Source: Candidatus Parabacteroides intestinavium
GTDB taxonomy: Bacteria > Bacteroidota > Bacteroidia > Bacteroidales > Tannerellaceae
Length of the DNA stretch: 26,103 nucleotides
NCBI GenBank assembly: GCA_019118725.1
Contig: DWYO01000073.1
Location: 1 to 26,103, forward strand
Direction of reading: 5' to 3'
A program made the translations under genes and the position numbers. Position 1 is the stretch's first letter, and each line of letters starts with the position of its first letter. The notes under the pieces are model-generated. The model made no database searches and was not told where the DNA came from. It worked only from the letters and a program-made list of their open reading frames with translations. Of this stretch, positions 7,769 to 15,222 are shown in pieces.

Positions 7769-7815
7769 AAATCAGAACGATTTAGGGTAGATATCCTTCT
7801 TCGTCGTTGATTTTT
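7767..7815 (+). terminator. Possible weak terminator or attenuator between parE and coaD
   Basis: AAAAATCA at 7767-7774 can pair with TGATTTTT at 7808-7815, and ACGA (7777-7780) with TCGT (7801-7804) inside it. The stem ends in a short T run but is A/T-rich and imperfect, so read-through into coaD is likely. Confidence 0.3.
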
Positions 7816-7828
7816 AAGTGATGAGAAT

Positions 7829-8335
7829 ATGAATATGGCAAAAGATGAGAATAAAGAGCGCATCGCGCTTTTTCCCGGGTCGTTCGATCCGTTTACAATC
7901 GGGCATCAATCACTGGTGAAACGCGGATTGGAGTTGGCGGATAGAATTATCATTGCGGTAGGTATCAACGAAAAGAAGCAGAGCTATTTTCCGGCTGAGG
8001 AACGCATGAAGTCTATCCAGTTTCTCTATGCGGATAATCCGTATGTGGAGGTGCGTAGCTATCAGACATTGACCACGGATCTGGCTCAAGAAACACATGC
8101 TGATTTTATCTTGCGGGGTATCCGTTCGGTAATCGACTTCGAATATGAAAAGACGATCGCTGATATCAACCGGACACTGACTGGGATCGAAACCATTTTC
8201 CTTTTGACGGAACCGCAATACGCGCACATCAGTTCGAGTGCCGTACGCGAACTCCTTTTCTTCGGGAAAGAGGTCTCGTCTTTTCTCCCGGATGGAATGC
8301 GGATAGAGGAGAAACGTATAACAATTAACAATTAA
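7829..8335 (+). CDS. coaD: Phosphopantetheine adenylyltransferase
   Basis: Catalyses the fourth step of CoA synthesis, moving AMP from ATP to 4'-phosphopantetheine to make dephospho-CoA. The protein has 168 residues: an ALFPGSFDPFTIGH nucleotidyltransferase signature with T-I-G-H at 23-26, LRGIRS around residue 90, and the family's C-terminal HISSSAVREL block. The start is ATG 7829 or ATG 7835; both give a tail of 8-10 extra residues before the usual start K-R-I-A-L-F. The last residues (I-T-I-N-N) are encoded by an A/T-rich heptamer repeat that supplies the stop codon. It follows parE by 60 bp and is probably in the same operon. Confidence 0.95.
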   Translation: MNMAKDENKERIALFPGSFDPFTIGHQSLVKRGLELADRIIIAVGINEKKQSYFPAEERMKSIQFLYADNPYVEVRSYQTLTTDLAQETHADFILRGIRSVIDFEYEKTIADINRTLTGIETIFLLTEPQYAHISSSAVRELLFFGKEVSSFLPDGMRIEEKRITINN

Positions 8336-8344
8336 TAATTAACA
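8324..8344 (+). repeat. ATTAACA heptamer repeat at the coaD stop
   Basis: Three tandem heptamers, ATTAACA, ATTAATA and ATTAACA, overlap the end of coaD and run into the spacer before the protease gene. The coaD TAA lies inside the middle copy. Confidence 0.6.
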
Positions 8345-8397
8345 ATCAAAATCTCTGTGTCTCAGAGACGCGTGTTCTAAATAAAAATATATACAAT

Positions 8398-9996
8398 ATG
8401 AGACGCATTATTTTATCCATTCTTTTGATGAGTATCGCCTGCATAACCATGTGGGGACAAAAAGCGGATATGGATGCACGAAAGCTTCAGATGGCACTTT
8501 ATGCCGTTAAGAACCTGTATGTGGATCCTACGGACGAGAGTAAGCTGGTGGAGGATGCGATTACGGGAATGTTGGAAAAGTTAGATCCGCATTCTACTTA
8601 TACCGATCCGGAAGAGACCAAGGAGATGACCGAACCCTTGGAGGGGAATTTCGATGGCATCGGCATTCAGTTCAATATGTTGACCGATACGGTCTACGTC
8701 ATTCAGGTCATTCCAGGTGGTCCTTCTGAGAAGGTCGGACTGATAGCCGGAGACCGTATTGTGCAGGTCAACGATACGGTGATAGCCGGAGTGAAGATGA
8801 AAACCTCGGACATCATGAAGCGTCTGCGCGGGCCGAAAGGGTCGGAGGTCCGGGTGAAGGTGAAGCGTGCAGACGAACCGGAATTGCTGGACTTTACCAT
8901 CACACGTGGGAAGATTCCGGTGTATAGCATCGATGCTTCGTATATGGCGGATAAGACCATAGGATATATCAAGCTCAACCGATTTGCGGCCTCCTCGGCA
9001 GATGAGTTCCGCGAGGCTTTGCGTAAGTTGCAAAAGGACGGGATGAAAGACCTGATCCTGGACTTGGGGGGCAATGGCGGAGGATACCTGAATATCGCCA
9101 TTGAACTGGCGGATGAGTTCCTCCCGAAAGGCAAATTGATCGTCTACACGCAAGGGAACAAGCAACGCCGACAGGACGCCTTATCTACCTATCAAGGGAA
9201 CTTTGAAGAGGGGAAACTGGTTATTCTGGTAGATGAATCATCAGCCAGTGCAAGCGAAATCCTTTCCGGAGCCATACAGGACTGGGACCGGGGAGTCATC
9301 GTAGGCCGGAGAACCTTCGGAAAAGGATTGGTACAACGCCCGTTGCCTCTTCCGGACGGCTCGATGATACGTCTGACGGTAGCTCGTTATTACACACCTA
9401 CCGGACGTTGCATCCAGAAGCCTTACGAGAAGGGTAAGGGAGAGGATTATGCGCACGACCTGATAGACCGGTATAACCGGGGCGAACTGATGAGCGCGGA
9501 CAGCATCCATTTCCCCGATTCATTGAAATACAATACGCTACAAAGCCAACGTATCGTCTATGGCGGAGGGGGCATCATGCCGGACGTATTCGTTCCCATC
9601 GACACAACAACCTATTCCGATTATCATCGTGACCTGGTCTCTAAGGGATTGGTCAATCGGGTAGCCATGGATTATTTGGACCAGCATCGTCAGGAACTGA
9701 CCAAGCGATACAAAAAGCCGCAGGTCTATAAGGAGAAGTTTATCATTACCGAAGACATACTGGCCCGTCTGCGCCAATTGGCCGATGAGAAAGAGATTCC
9801 TTTCAAGGAAGAGGAATATGCCCGTTCATTGGACGTGATTAAATTGCAGCTCAAAGCACTCATCGCCCGCGATCTTTTTGATATGACCGAATATTTCTAC
9901 ATCATCAATGATATAAATGGTAGTTATCAGGAGGCCTTGAAAATCATTCATGATGATGAGCGGTATAACAATATCTTTAAAACGGGAAGGAATTAA
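8398..9996 (+). CDS. S41 C-terminal processing peptidase with PDZ domain
   Basis: Exported serine protease of the Prc/CtpA family that trims or degrades periplasmic proteins. The 532-residue protein starts with a signal peptide (1-20, ending near M-W-G-Q). An N-terminal segment with the conserved LDPHSTYTDP (62-71) leads into a PDZ domain of about 85-165 (GIGIQF, GGPSEKVGLIAGDRIVQVND, RGPKGSEV). The protease core has LDLGGNGGG at 221-229, catalytic Ser in ESSASASEI (about S282) and Lys in RRTFGKG (K309). The C-terminal 180 residues extend past the core and are typical for Bacteroidetes members. It follows coaD by 62 bp on the same strand; the parE-coaD-protease order suggests one operon, with no obvious promoter in between. 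Confidence 0.93.
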   Translation: MRRIILSILLMSIACITMWGQKADMDARKLQMALYAVKNLYVDPTDESKLVEDAITGMLEKLDPHSTYTDPEETKEMTEPLEGNFDGIGIQFNMLTDTVYVIQVIPGGPSEKVGLIAGDRIVQVNDTVIAGVKMKTSDIMKRLRGPKGSEVRVKVKRADEPELLDFTITRGKIPVYSIDASYMADKTIGYIKLNRFAASSADEFREALRKLQKDGMKDLILDLGGNGGGYLNIAIELADEFLPKGKLIVYTQGNKQRRQDALSTYQGNFEEGKLVILVDESSASASEILSGAIQDWDRGVIVGRRTFGKGLVQRPLPLPDGSMIRLTVARYYTPTGRCIQKPYEKGKGEDYAHDLIDRYNRGELMSADSIHFPDSLKYNTLQSQRIVYGGGGIMPDVFVPIDTTTYSDYHRDLVSKGLVNRVAMDYLDQHRQELTKRYKKPQVYKEKFIITEDILARLRQLADEKEIPFKEEEYARSLDVIKLQLKALIARDLFDMTEYFYIINDINGSYQEALKIIHDDERYNNIFKTGRN

Positions 9997-10026
9997 TAGT
10001 TGATTGTTTGAATTTTCAATAAAGAA

Positions 10027-10554
10027 GTGTACTGGACATTATTTCTGACATTCATTAAGATCGGGACATTCACCATCGGAGGGGGCTATGCCATGCTGCC
10101 CCTTATCCAGCGGGAGGTAGTAGACCGGGGATGGCTCAGCAAAGAAGATTTCATCGATATCTTTGCGGTTACGCAATCCCTACCGGGCATCTTTGCGGTA
10201 AACATATCCATCTTTGTCGGCTATAAACTGAAAAAGAACATGGGAGCCCTGTGCTGCGCGTTGGGGACGATCCTGCCCTCCTTCCTGATTATCTTGGCCA
10301 TCGCTCTTTTCTTTACCCATGTACGTGACAATGTCTGGGTAGAAAAGGCTTTCAAAGGGTTACGGCCCGCAGTAGTAGCCCTGATTGTGGTTCCTTGCCT
10401 AACCACGGCCCGGGCCATCAAGCTCTCACGCACCCAACTGATCCTGCCTGTTGCCGCGGCCCTGCTTATCTGGCTGGCCGGCGTCTCTCCGGCATGGATC
10501 ATCCTGACCGCCATCGTAGGCGGAATCGTTTATGACCGGAGAAAGAAACAATAA
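10027..10554 (+). CDS. CHR-domain chromate transporter family protein, first half-size subunit
   Basis: Integral membrane protein of 175 residues with one CHR domain (chromate ion transporter family). Short CHR proteins act in pairs. Marks are FIKIGTFTIGGGYAMLPLIQREVV (residues 9-32), the conserved TQSLPGIFAVNISIFVGYK, and hydrophobic helices to the end. The start is GTG 10027: an in-frame TGA lies 18 bases upstream and no ATG precedes the conserved region. The next CHR gene begins 10 bases after its stop. Chromate export is the named family activity, but in gut anaerobes the natural substrate may be another oxyanion. Confidence 0.88.
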   Translation: MYWTLFLTFIKIGTFTIGGGYAMLPLIQREVVDRGWLSKEDFIDIFAVTQSLPGIFAVNISIFVGYKLKKNMGALCCALGTILPSFLIILAIALFFTHVRDNVWVEKAFKGLRPAVVALIVVPCLTTARAIKLSRTQLILPVAAALLIWLAGVSPAWIILTAIVGGIVYDRRKKQ

Positions 10555-10564
10555 AGAATTAAAT

Positions 10565-11113
10565 ATGATTTGGCTACAATTATTTTATGTATATCTCAAA
10601 ATCGGGATATTGGGATTCGGCGGAGGCTATGCCATGTTGTCCCTTATCCAAGCGGACGTAGTAGACAAGTATGGCTGGATATCCTTACAGGAATTTACCG
10701 ATATCGTAGCTATCTCGCAAATGACACCGGGCCCCATAGGAATTAATAGCGCGACCTATATCGGCTACACGGCTATCCACAACGCAGGCTATTCACCTGC
10801 CATGTCTATTTTGGGTTCTTGCCTTACGACCTTTGCCGTATGCCTGCCCTCGTTCTTGTTGGTTTTATGCATCTCATACAGCTATGCACGGTTCCGCAAC
10901 AATAAGTATGTGGCAGCCGCTTTCCTCGGATTACGCCCCATTACCGTCGGACTGATTGCCGCAGCAGCGCTGCTATTGATGAATCAAGAAAATTTTATCG
11001 ACTATAAAAGCTTTCTGATTTTCGGAGCGGCTTTTATCTTGACCCTAAAGTTTAAAGTGCATCCTATCCTTATGATCATCCTCGCCGGGATCGCCGGGAT
11101 GGTGGTCTATTAA
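10565..11113 (+). CDS. CHR-domain chromate transporter family protein, second half-size subunit
   Basis: Partner of the preceding CHR protein, 182 residues, with the parallel motif YLKIGILGFGGGYAMLSLIQADVV and ISQMTPGPIGINSATYIGY. The proline-glycine motif is fuller here (MTPGPIG against SLPGIFA in the first half), as expected for non-identical halves that form a heterodimer. The ATG at 10565 is preferred because conserved sequence begins right after it; an alternative start at 10532 would overlap the first gene by 23 bases. Its last 23 codons overlap, antisense, the end of the DUF4907 gene on the other strand. Confidence 0.88.
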   Translation: MIWLQLFYVYLKIGILGFGGGYAMLSLIQADVVDKYGWISLQEFTDIVAISQMTPGPIGINSATYIGYTAIHNAGYSPAMSILGSCLTTFAVCLPSFLLVLCISYSYARFRNNKYVAAAFLGLRPITVGLIAAAALLLMNQENFIDYKSFLIFGAAFILTLKFKVHPILMIILAGIAGMVVY

Positions 11114-11476
11114 AACCGATTCAACATCTTCACGGGTAAGAGAATAGGACTTCCCTTCGCGCAAGCGTTCCAGGACCAATCGCCCGACCTGTTCTGCACT
11201 TTTTTGAGTAGGGAAAGGACTGATAGAATCTATGGCCGGAATGACAGGTTGGTAAACCATCCGTTTTCCATCCAGTCGGATCTCATACCCCCACCCTTCT
11301 CCGGACCGGAATGTATGCAACGACACATAAGATTCACCTCCTTCATGGGGCACCAGTCCGAATATAAAGAGAGCCAACAAAACACAAGTTAGGAAGGCTA
11401 TCACAGCCTTCCTAAACTTCACGTTGGTCAACACAGTATAAGAATAAAGTTTACTCATCAAATAAAGTTTACTCAT
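11045..11476 (-). CDS. DUF4907-family protein with N-terminal membrane anchor
   Basis: Small protein of 143 residues from ATG 11476; 149 from ATG 11494, or 137 from ATG 11458. A hydrophobic segment (about residues 24-42, AVIAFLTCVLLALFIFGL) makes it a membrane-anchored or secreted protein. The core GWGYEIRLDGKRMVYQP with IPAIDSISPFPT and SAEQVGRLVLERL matches my recollection of DUF4907, a Bacteroidetes family of unknown function that tends to accompany kelch proteins, as it does here. The start region is an in-frame 18-bp duplication, M-S-K-L-Y-L then M-S-K-L-Y-S, that also contains the kelch stop. The C-terminal tail after about residue 120 (HHPGDPGEDDHKDRMH) is read antisense to the CHR gene and is probably not native to the family. 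Confidence 0.7.
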   Translation of the reverse strand: MSKLYLMSKLYSYTVLTNVKFRKAVIAFLTCVLLALFIFGLVPHEGGESYVSLHTFRSGEGWGYEIRLDGKRMVYQPVIPAIDSISPFPTQKSAEQVGRLVLERLREGKSYSLTREDVESVLIDHHPGDPGEDDHKDRMHFKL

Positions 11477-11478
11477 CA
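11443..11478 (-). repeat. Exact 18-bp tandem duplication at the kelch/DUF4907 junction
   Basis: The unit AATAAAGTTTACTCATCA (plus strand) occurs at 11443-11460 and again, identical, at 11461-11478. Being six codons long it keeps the DUF4907 frame and gives that gene two equivalent ATG starts. The copy at 11461-11478 holds the stop codon of the kelch gene overlapping one of those starts (ATGAGTAA). Confidence 0.95.
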
Positions 11479-12413
11479 TCAGGATCATATTCATAGGGTC
11501 TTAGAATCCAAATATCGTCAAAGTAGCTCGTCCCACTTTTTCCCGTAGCCACAAATCCTTTTTCTCCATTCGAAAAAGAAACGGCCTGTGTACGTGCAGA
11601 TCCTTTGAAGGAATGCACTTCTTCCCATAAATCTGTATCTGGATGATATTTCCAAGTATAACTCATCAGACTTCCGTTTTCCCCACAAGTAAGATAAGCT
11701 ACATTATCAATGACAAAAGTATTTGCATGTGCCCGAATTATCGAAACATATTCGTCATCATAATCATCATCTGACGTATCAGTAATATCACGCATCTGCG
11801 TCCAGGTTCCGTCCGATGGGTCATACCGCCACATATCATCGATATATTCACCATTGTTCTGCCCACATACGATATAAGCCAGGTCATTTATTACGAAGCT
11901 TGATGCACCCCGTCGTTTGGTACCGCCGATACTCACAATCTGCGTCCAGATATTACTTTGCGGATCATAAGAATAAAAATCCTTCAAGTAATTCCCGTCA
12001 TACCCTGCGCCTATATATCCTTTGCCATCTACCGAAAACGAAACCGCATCATACCGTGCAGAACCGGGGAAATCCGCCTTTTGCGTCCATACATTACTTG
12101 CCGGATCATATTCCCAAAAATCATTCAGGTAAGTCTCACCACTTTCATTGGTGTAATTATAGCCTGTTCCCAGATACCCTTTATCTTCGATGGCAAATGC
12201 CGTCGCCCCGCTTCGTGCCGAACCCGGACAATCAGCCAACTGGGTCCAGGCATCCATATCCATATCATACACCCACAGGTCGCTCATACGGGTACTATTC
12301 CGGTTCCCGTTAAATCCTCCGATTAAATATCCTTTATTCCCAATAGTAAAACCAGAGGCCTCTCCACGTGCTAACCCGTCAAAGTCGGACATCCTTACCC
12401 AATAACCGATCAA
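11469..12413 (-). CDS. Kelch-repeat beta-propeller protein, N-terminus probably frameshifted
   Basis: A 314-codon frame beginning at TTG 12413 encodes about six kelch-like blades. Each has a strand pair of the type FTIGNKGYLIGGFNG or FSVDGKGYIGAGYDG, then LxDFWxYDPxxNxWTQ and GSAR. Such proteins are usually lipoproteins at the Bacteroidetes surface or periplasm; function here is unknown. The frame lacks an ATG and a signal peptide, and an in-frame TAA lies 15 bases before the TTG. Directly upstream in the next frame an ATG (12462) encodes MILRAFFLPVAIMLC, a lipoprotein-like leader. Removing one T from the TTTT run near 12413 would join them into about 330 residues. It is therefore either a fresh frameshift, a sequencing error or a TTG-started cytoplasmic form. 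The C-terminus abuts DUF4907 by an 8-base overlap. Confidence 0.75.
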   Translation of the reverse strand: MIGYWVRMSDFDGLARGEASGFTIGNKGYLIGGFNGNRNSTRMSDLWVYDMDMDAWTQLADCPGSARSGATAFAIEDKGYLGTGYNYTNESGETYLNDFWEYDPASNVWTQKADFPGSARYDAVSFSVDGKGYIGAGYDGNYLKDFYSYDPQSNIWTQIVSIGGTKRRGASSFVINDLAYIVCGQNNGEYIDDMWRYDPSDGTWTQMRDITDTSDDDYDDEYVSIIRAHANTFVIDNVAYLTCGENGSLMSYTWKYHPDTDLWEEVHSFKGSARTQAVSFSNGEKGFVATGKSGTSYFDDIWILRPYEYDPDDE

Positions 12414-12462
12414 AATTACAAAGCATTATGGCAACCGGCAAAAAGAACGCTCGGAGAATCAT
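12379..12462 (-). other. Out-of-frame lipoprotein leader upstream of the kelch gene
   Basis: A 27-codon frame starts at ATG 12462 and stops at TGA 12379-12381 inside the kelch frame. Residues 1-15 have an early R, a hydrophobic core (AFFLPVAIML) and C15, which resembles a lipoprotein signal peptide, though L at -1 is unusual for a lipobox. It is probably the detached 5' end of the kelch gene. The ATG lies in a 12-bp perfect palindrome, GAATCATGATTC (12457-12468). Confidence 0.5.
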
Positions 12463-12560
12463 GATTCAGCTATCAATTACCTCGCTTCTGAAGCCTCGTT
12501 GCCTATAGCCTTGTCTGCTAAAAAAAATCCTATTTTTAATCAAGTCCGCACATTTCTGCT

Positions 12561-12568
12561 TATATTTG
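12561..12568 (+). promoter_or_regulatory. -7 promoter element of cysS
   Basis: TATATTTG matches TAnnTTTG and lies 26 bases before the cysS ATG. No clear -33 element was seen. Confidence 0.5.
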
Positions 12569-12594
12569 CAAAACAGAATCAAACAAACAAAGAT

Positions 12595-14070
12595 ATGGAA
12601 CATCCATTGCACATTTACAATACGTTAAGCAGAAAGAAAGAACAATTTGTTCCGCTTCACGCACCATTCGCTGGCATGTATGTATGCGGGCCTACGGTAT
12701 ATGGCGATGCGCACTTGGGCCATGCCCGTCCGGCCATCACCTTCGACATCTTGTTCCGTTACCTGAAGCACTTGGGATATAAAGTGCGTTACGTGCGAAA
12801 CATCACCGATGTAGGGCACTTGGAACACGATGCGGATAGCGGAGAAGACAAGATCGCGAAAAAAGCCCGCCTGGAGCAACTCGAACCGATGGAGGTGGCA
12901 CAATATTACATCAACCGGTACCATCATGCCATGGAGGCGCTCAATGTGCTTCCGCCCAGCATCGAGCCTCTGGCTTCAGGACATATCATCGAGCAAATTG
13001 AACTGGTAAAGAAAATACTGGACAACGGGTATGCCTACGTGAGCGAAGGTTCAGTCTACTTTGATGTGGAAAAATACAACAAGACACACCATTACGGGGT
13101 GCTTTCGGGAAGAAATATTGATGATATGCTGAACACAACCCGCGCGTTAGACGGGCAGGAGGAGAAGCGTAATCCGATAGATTTCGCGTTGTGGAAATGC
13201 GCCCAACCGGAACATATCATGCGCTGGCTTTCGCCCTGGAGCAACGGATTCCCGGGCTGGCATTGCGAATGTACGGCCATGGGACGTAAGTATCTGGGGG
13301 AAAGCTTCGACATCCATGGAGGAGGCATGGACCTGATTTTCCCGCATCACGAATGCGAGATCGCGCAGGCGGTAGCCTCGGAAGGCCATGAGATGGTGCA
13401 TTACTGGATGCACAACAACATGATTACCATCAACGGGCAAAAGATGGGCAAATCGCTGGGCAATTTTATCACCCTGGAGCAATTCTTTACCGGTGACCAT
13501 CCGATGCTGACGCAGGCCTATTCGGCCATGACCATCCGTTTCTTTATTCTCCAGGCACATTACCGGAGCACGGTAGACTTCAGCAACGAAGCGTTGCAGG
13601 CTTCAGAAAAGGGATTGGCTCGCCTGCTGGATGCTTGCGCTACCTTGGACAAGCTGAAACCGGCCGGTGCTTCGACCATTGACATCAAGGGGCTCAAAGA
13701 GAAATGTTTTGAAGCGATGAACGATGATCTGAACACGCCTATCGTCATCTCGCACCTCTTTGACGCGACACGCATGATCAACTCGGTAAAGGATGGGAAA
13801 GACAGCATCTCGGAGGATGACCTGAATGAACTGAAAGCTATCTTCCGTCTCTTTGTCTTTGATCTGCTCGGACTGAAAGACGAATCGCGGAGCGGAGCCG
13901 AAAACGGTAGTATCGAGGCATTCAGCAAAGCTATGGACCTGTTACTCTCTATCCGCCAGCAGGCAAAAGCCAACAAGGACTGGGCTACTTCAGACAAGAT
14001 CCGGAATGAATTGACCGCTCTCGGATTTACCATCAAGGATACAAAAGACGGGGCGGAGTGGAAAATCTGA
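12595..14070 (+). CDS. cysS: Cysteinyl-tRNA synthetase
   Basis: Cytoplasmic class I synthetase that charges tRNA-Cys; 491 residues from the ATG at 12595. Visible are C31 in the CGPTVY block, the HIGH motif H-L-G-H at 40-43, zinc-site residues in GWHCECTAMG (C224) and FPHHECE (about 250-255), and the KMSKS loop K-M-G-K-S at 283-287. The frame is open a further 32 codons upstream, but the ATG 12595 follows the promoter element and precedes HPLHIYNTLSRKKE, the normal CysRS start. It is followed after 20 bases by the thioesterase gene, so the two are likely co-transcribed. Confidence 0.97.
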   Translation: MEHPLHIYNTLSRKKEQFVPLHAPFAGMYVCGPTVYGDAHLGHARPAITFDILFRYLKHLGYKVRYVRNITDVGHLEHDADSGEDKIAKKARLEQLEPMEVAQYYINRYHHAMEALNVLPPSIEPLASGHIIEQIELVKKILDNGYAYVSEGSVYFDVEKYNKTHHYGVLSGRNIDDMLNTTRALDGQEEKRNPIDFALWKCAQPEHIMRWLSPWSNGFPGWHCECTAMGRKYLGESFDIHGGGMDLIFPHHECEIAQAVASEGHEMVHYWMHNNMITINGQKMGKSLGNFITLEQFFTGDHPMLTQAYSAMTIRFFILQAHYRSTVDFSNEALQASEKGLARLLDACATLDKLKPAGASTIDIKGLKEKCFEAMNDDLNTPIVISHLFDATRMINSVKDGKDSISEDDLNELKAIFRLFVFDLLGLKDESRSGAENGSIEAFSKAMDLLLSIRQQAKANKDWATSDKIRNELTALGFTIKDTKDGAEWKI

Positions 14071-14090
14071 TTTGATTTTAGATAAAAGAT

Positions 14091-14501
14091 ATGGATATAT
14101 TTGAATTCTTACAAGGCGATAAATTTGCCGTCAATGCGGGAGTCGAGCTGCTTGAAGTCCGAAACGGTTACGCAAGGGCTCGTATGGAAATCAGGCCGGA
14201 GCATCTGAATGGCGGAGGGGTATGTCAAGGAGGCGCTATCTTCACGCTGGCCGACCTGGCTTTTGCCGCGGCCAGTAATAGCCATGCGCGGTTGACATTA
14301 TCCATCACCTCGACCATGAACTTCCTGCGGGCTGAGAGCAAAGGCTATCTGTATGCCGAGGCTCGCGAGGTATCAAACCGGAAAAAACTCTCCAATTGTG
14401 AGGTGCGTATCACCAACGAGGCGGGTAATCTGGTAGCTACCTTCAACGGGACAGGGTATCGGAAAGAGGTGGAGCTTCCTTTTTCACCGATAGAAGAATA
14501 A
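14091..14501 (+). CDS. PaaI-family hotdog thioesterase
   Basis: Protein of 136 residues with a single hotdog fold that hydrolyses acyl- or aryl-CoA thioesters. The signature region HLNGGGVCQGGAIFTLADLA (about 38-57) contains the N-G-G-G-V and G-G-A-I-F-T-L-A-D motifs of the PaaI/YdiI group, with D55 as the likely catalytic acid. Later strands (STMNFLRAESKGYLYAEA) fit the fold. It lies 20 bp after cysS. Its acyl-CoA substrate cannot be read from the context, which gives no aromatic degradation genes. Confidence 0.88.
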   Translation: MDIFEFLQGDKFAVNAGVELLEVRNGYARARMEIRPEHLNGGGVCQGGAIFTLADLAFAAASNSHARLTLSITSTMNFLRAESKGYLYAEAREVSNRKKLSNCEVRITNEAGNLVATFNGTGYRKEVELPFSPIEE

Positions 14502-14538
14502 ACGGGGGCTTACAAATCTTACAAACTTACAATTCCTG

Positions 14539-15222
14539 CTATGCCCCCAATAAATGCTTCAGAAGAAAAAACAGGGCGGGCATAAACAAAGCCGGAAGCA
14601 TATTCAGGGTCTTGCAATCCTTGATCTGAAGGATTGCAAGACCTGAACTGGCAATCAGCACTCCTCCCACAATCGAAACTTCTCCCATCAATTCATCTGA
14701 GATGACATTACCGGCCAAAGAGGTAAGCATATAAATGCTACCTTGCGATAAGAACAGCACCGGAGCAGCCAAAATCATCCCGATGCCATAAGTGCTGGCA
14801 AGTACCATGGAGGTGACCAAATCAAGTGTCGCGTTGGTAAACAAGTAGGTATTATCGCCATACAACGCACTCATAATGGGACCAACCATCGAAAGGGTTC
14901 CGACACAATAAAGCAAAATTCCGGTAGACAATCCTTCTGCCAAGTTGGATTTAGAGAAGCGTTTCATCACCCGGTTAAATTTACCCGCCAGATCTAATAT
15001 TGTCCCGATAAGGGTTCCTATCGCCAGACTTACAATAAACAATACCGGATATTGACTATCGGGCAGATGCGTCACAACAGCATTGATGCCTAATACGAGT
15101 GCCGCCAATCCCATGGCGTTATACAATGCGCCCTGGTATTGCGGACGAATGGCCCGCTTGGCGACACTCCCGATGCAACTCCCGGCCACAATACAAAGTG
15201 TATTGACGATGGTTCCGATCAT
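14539..15222 (-). CDS. DUF554 family membrane protein
   Basis: Integral membrane protein of 227 residues matching the DUF554/YdfK family, whose role is unknown though it is often described as a putative transporter-like protein. It opens with MIGTIVNTLCIVAGSCIG, the characteristic start, and has about six hydrophobic segments, including LVLGINAVV, VLFIVSLAIGTLIG, IGMILAAPVLFL and the C-terminal LPALFMPALFFLL. Its ATG overlaps the stop of the FKBP gene by four bases (ATGA), indicating translational coupling in the glyS operon. It is the last gene of that operon and converges on the thioesterase gene with a 37-bp gap. Confidence 0.85.
   Translation of the reverse strand: MIGTIVNTLCIVAGSCIGSVAKRAIRPQYQGALYNAMGLAALVLGINAVVTHLPDSQYPVLFIVSLAIGTLIGTILDLAGKFNRVMKRFSKSNLAEGLSTGILLYCVGTLSMVGPIMSALYGDNTYLFTNATLDLVTSMVLASTYGIGMILAAPVLFLSQGSIYMLTSLAGNVISDELMGEVSIVGGVLIASSGLAILQIKDCKTLNMLPALFMPALFFLLKHLLGA

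Noticed and set aside
10027..11113. One full-length CHR transporter broken in two by a mutation
   Set aside because: Each half has its own start, complete CHR motifs and proper end, as in known paired short CHR proteins.
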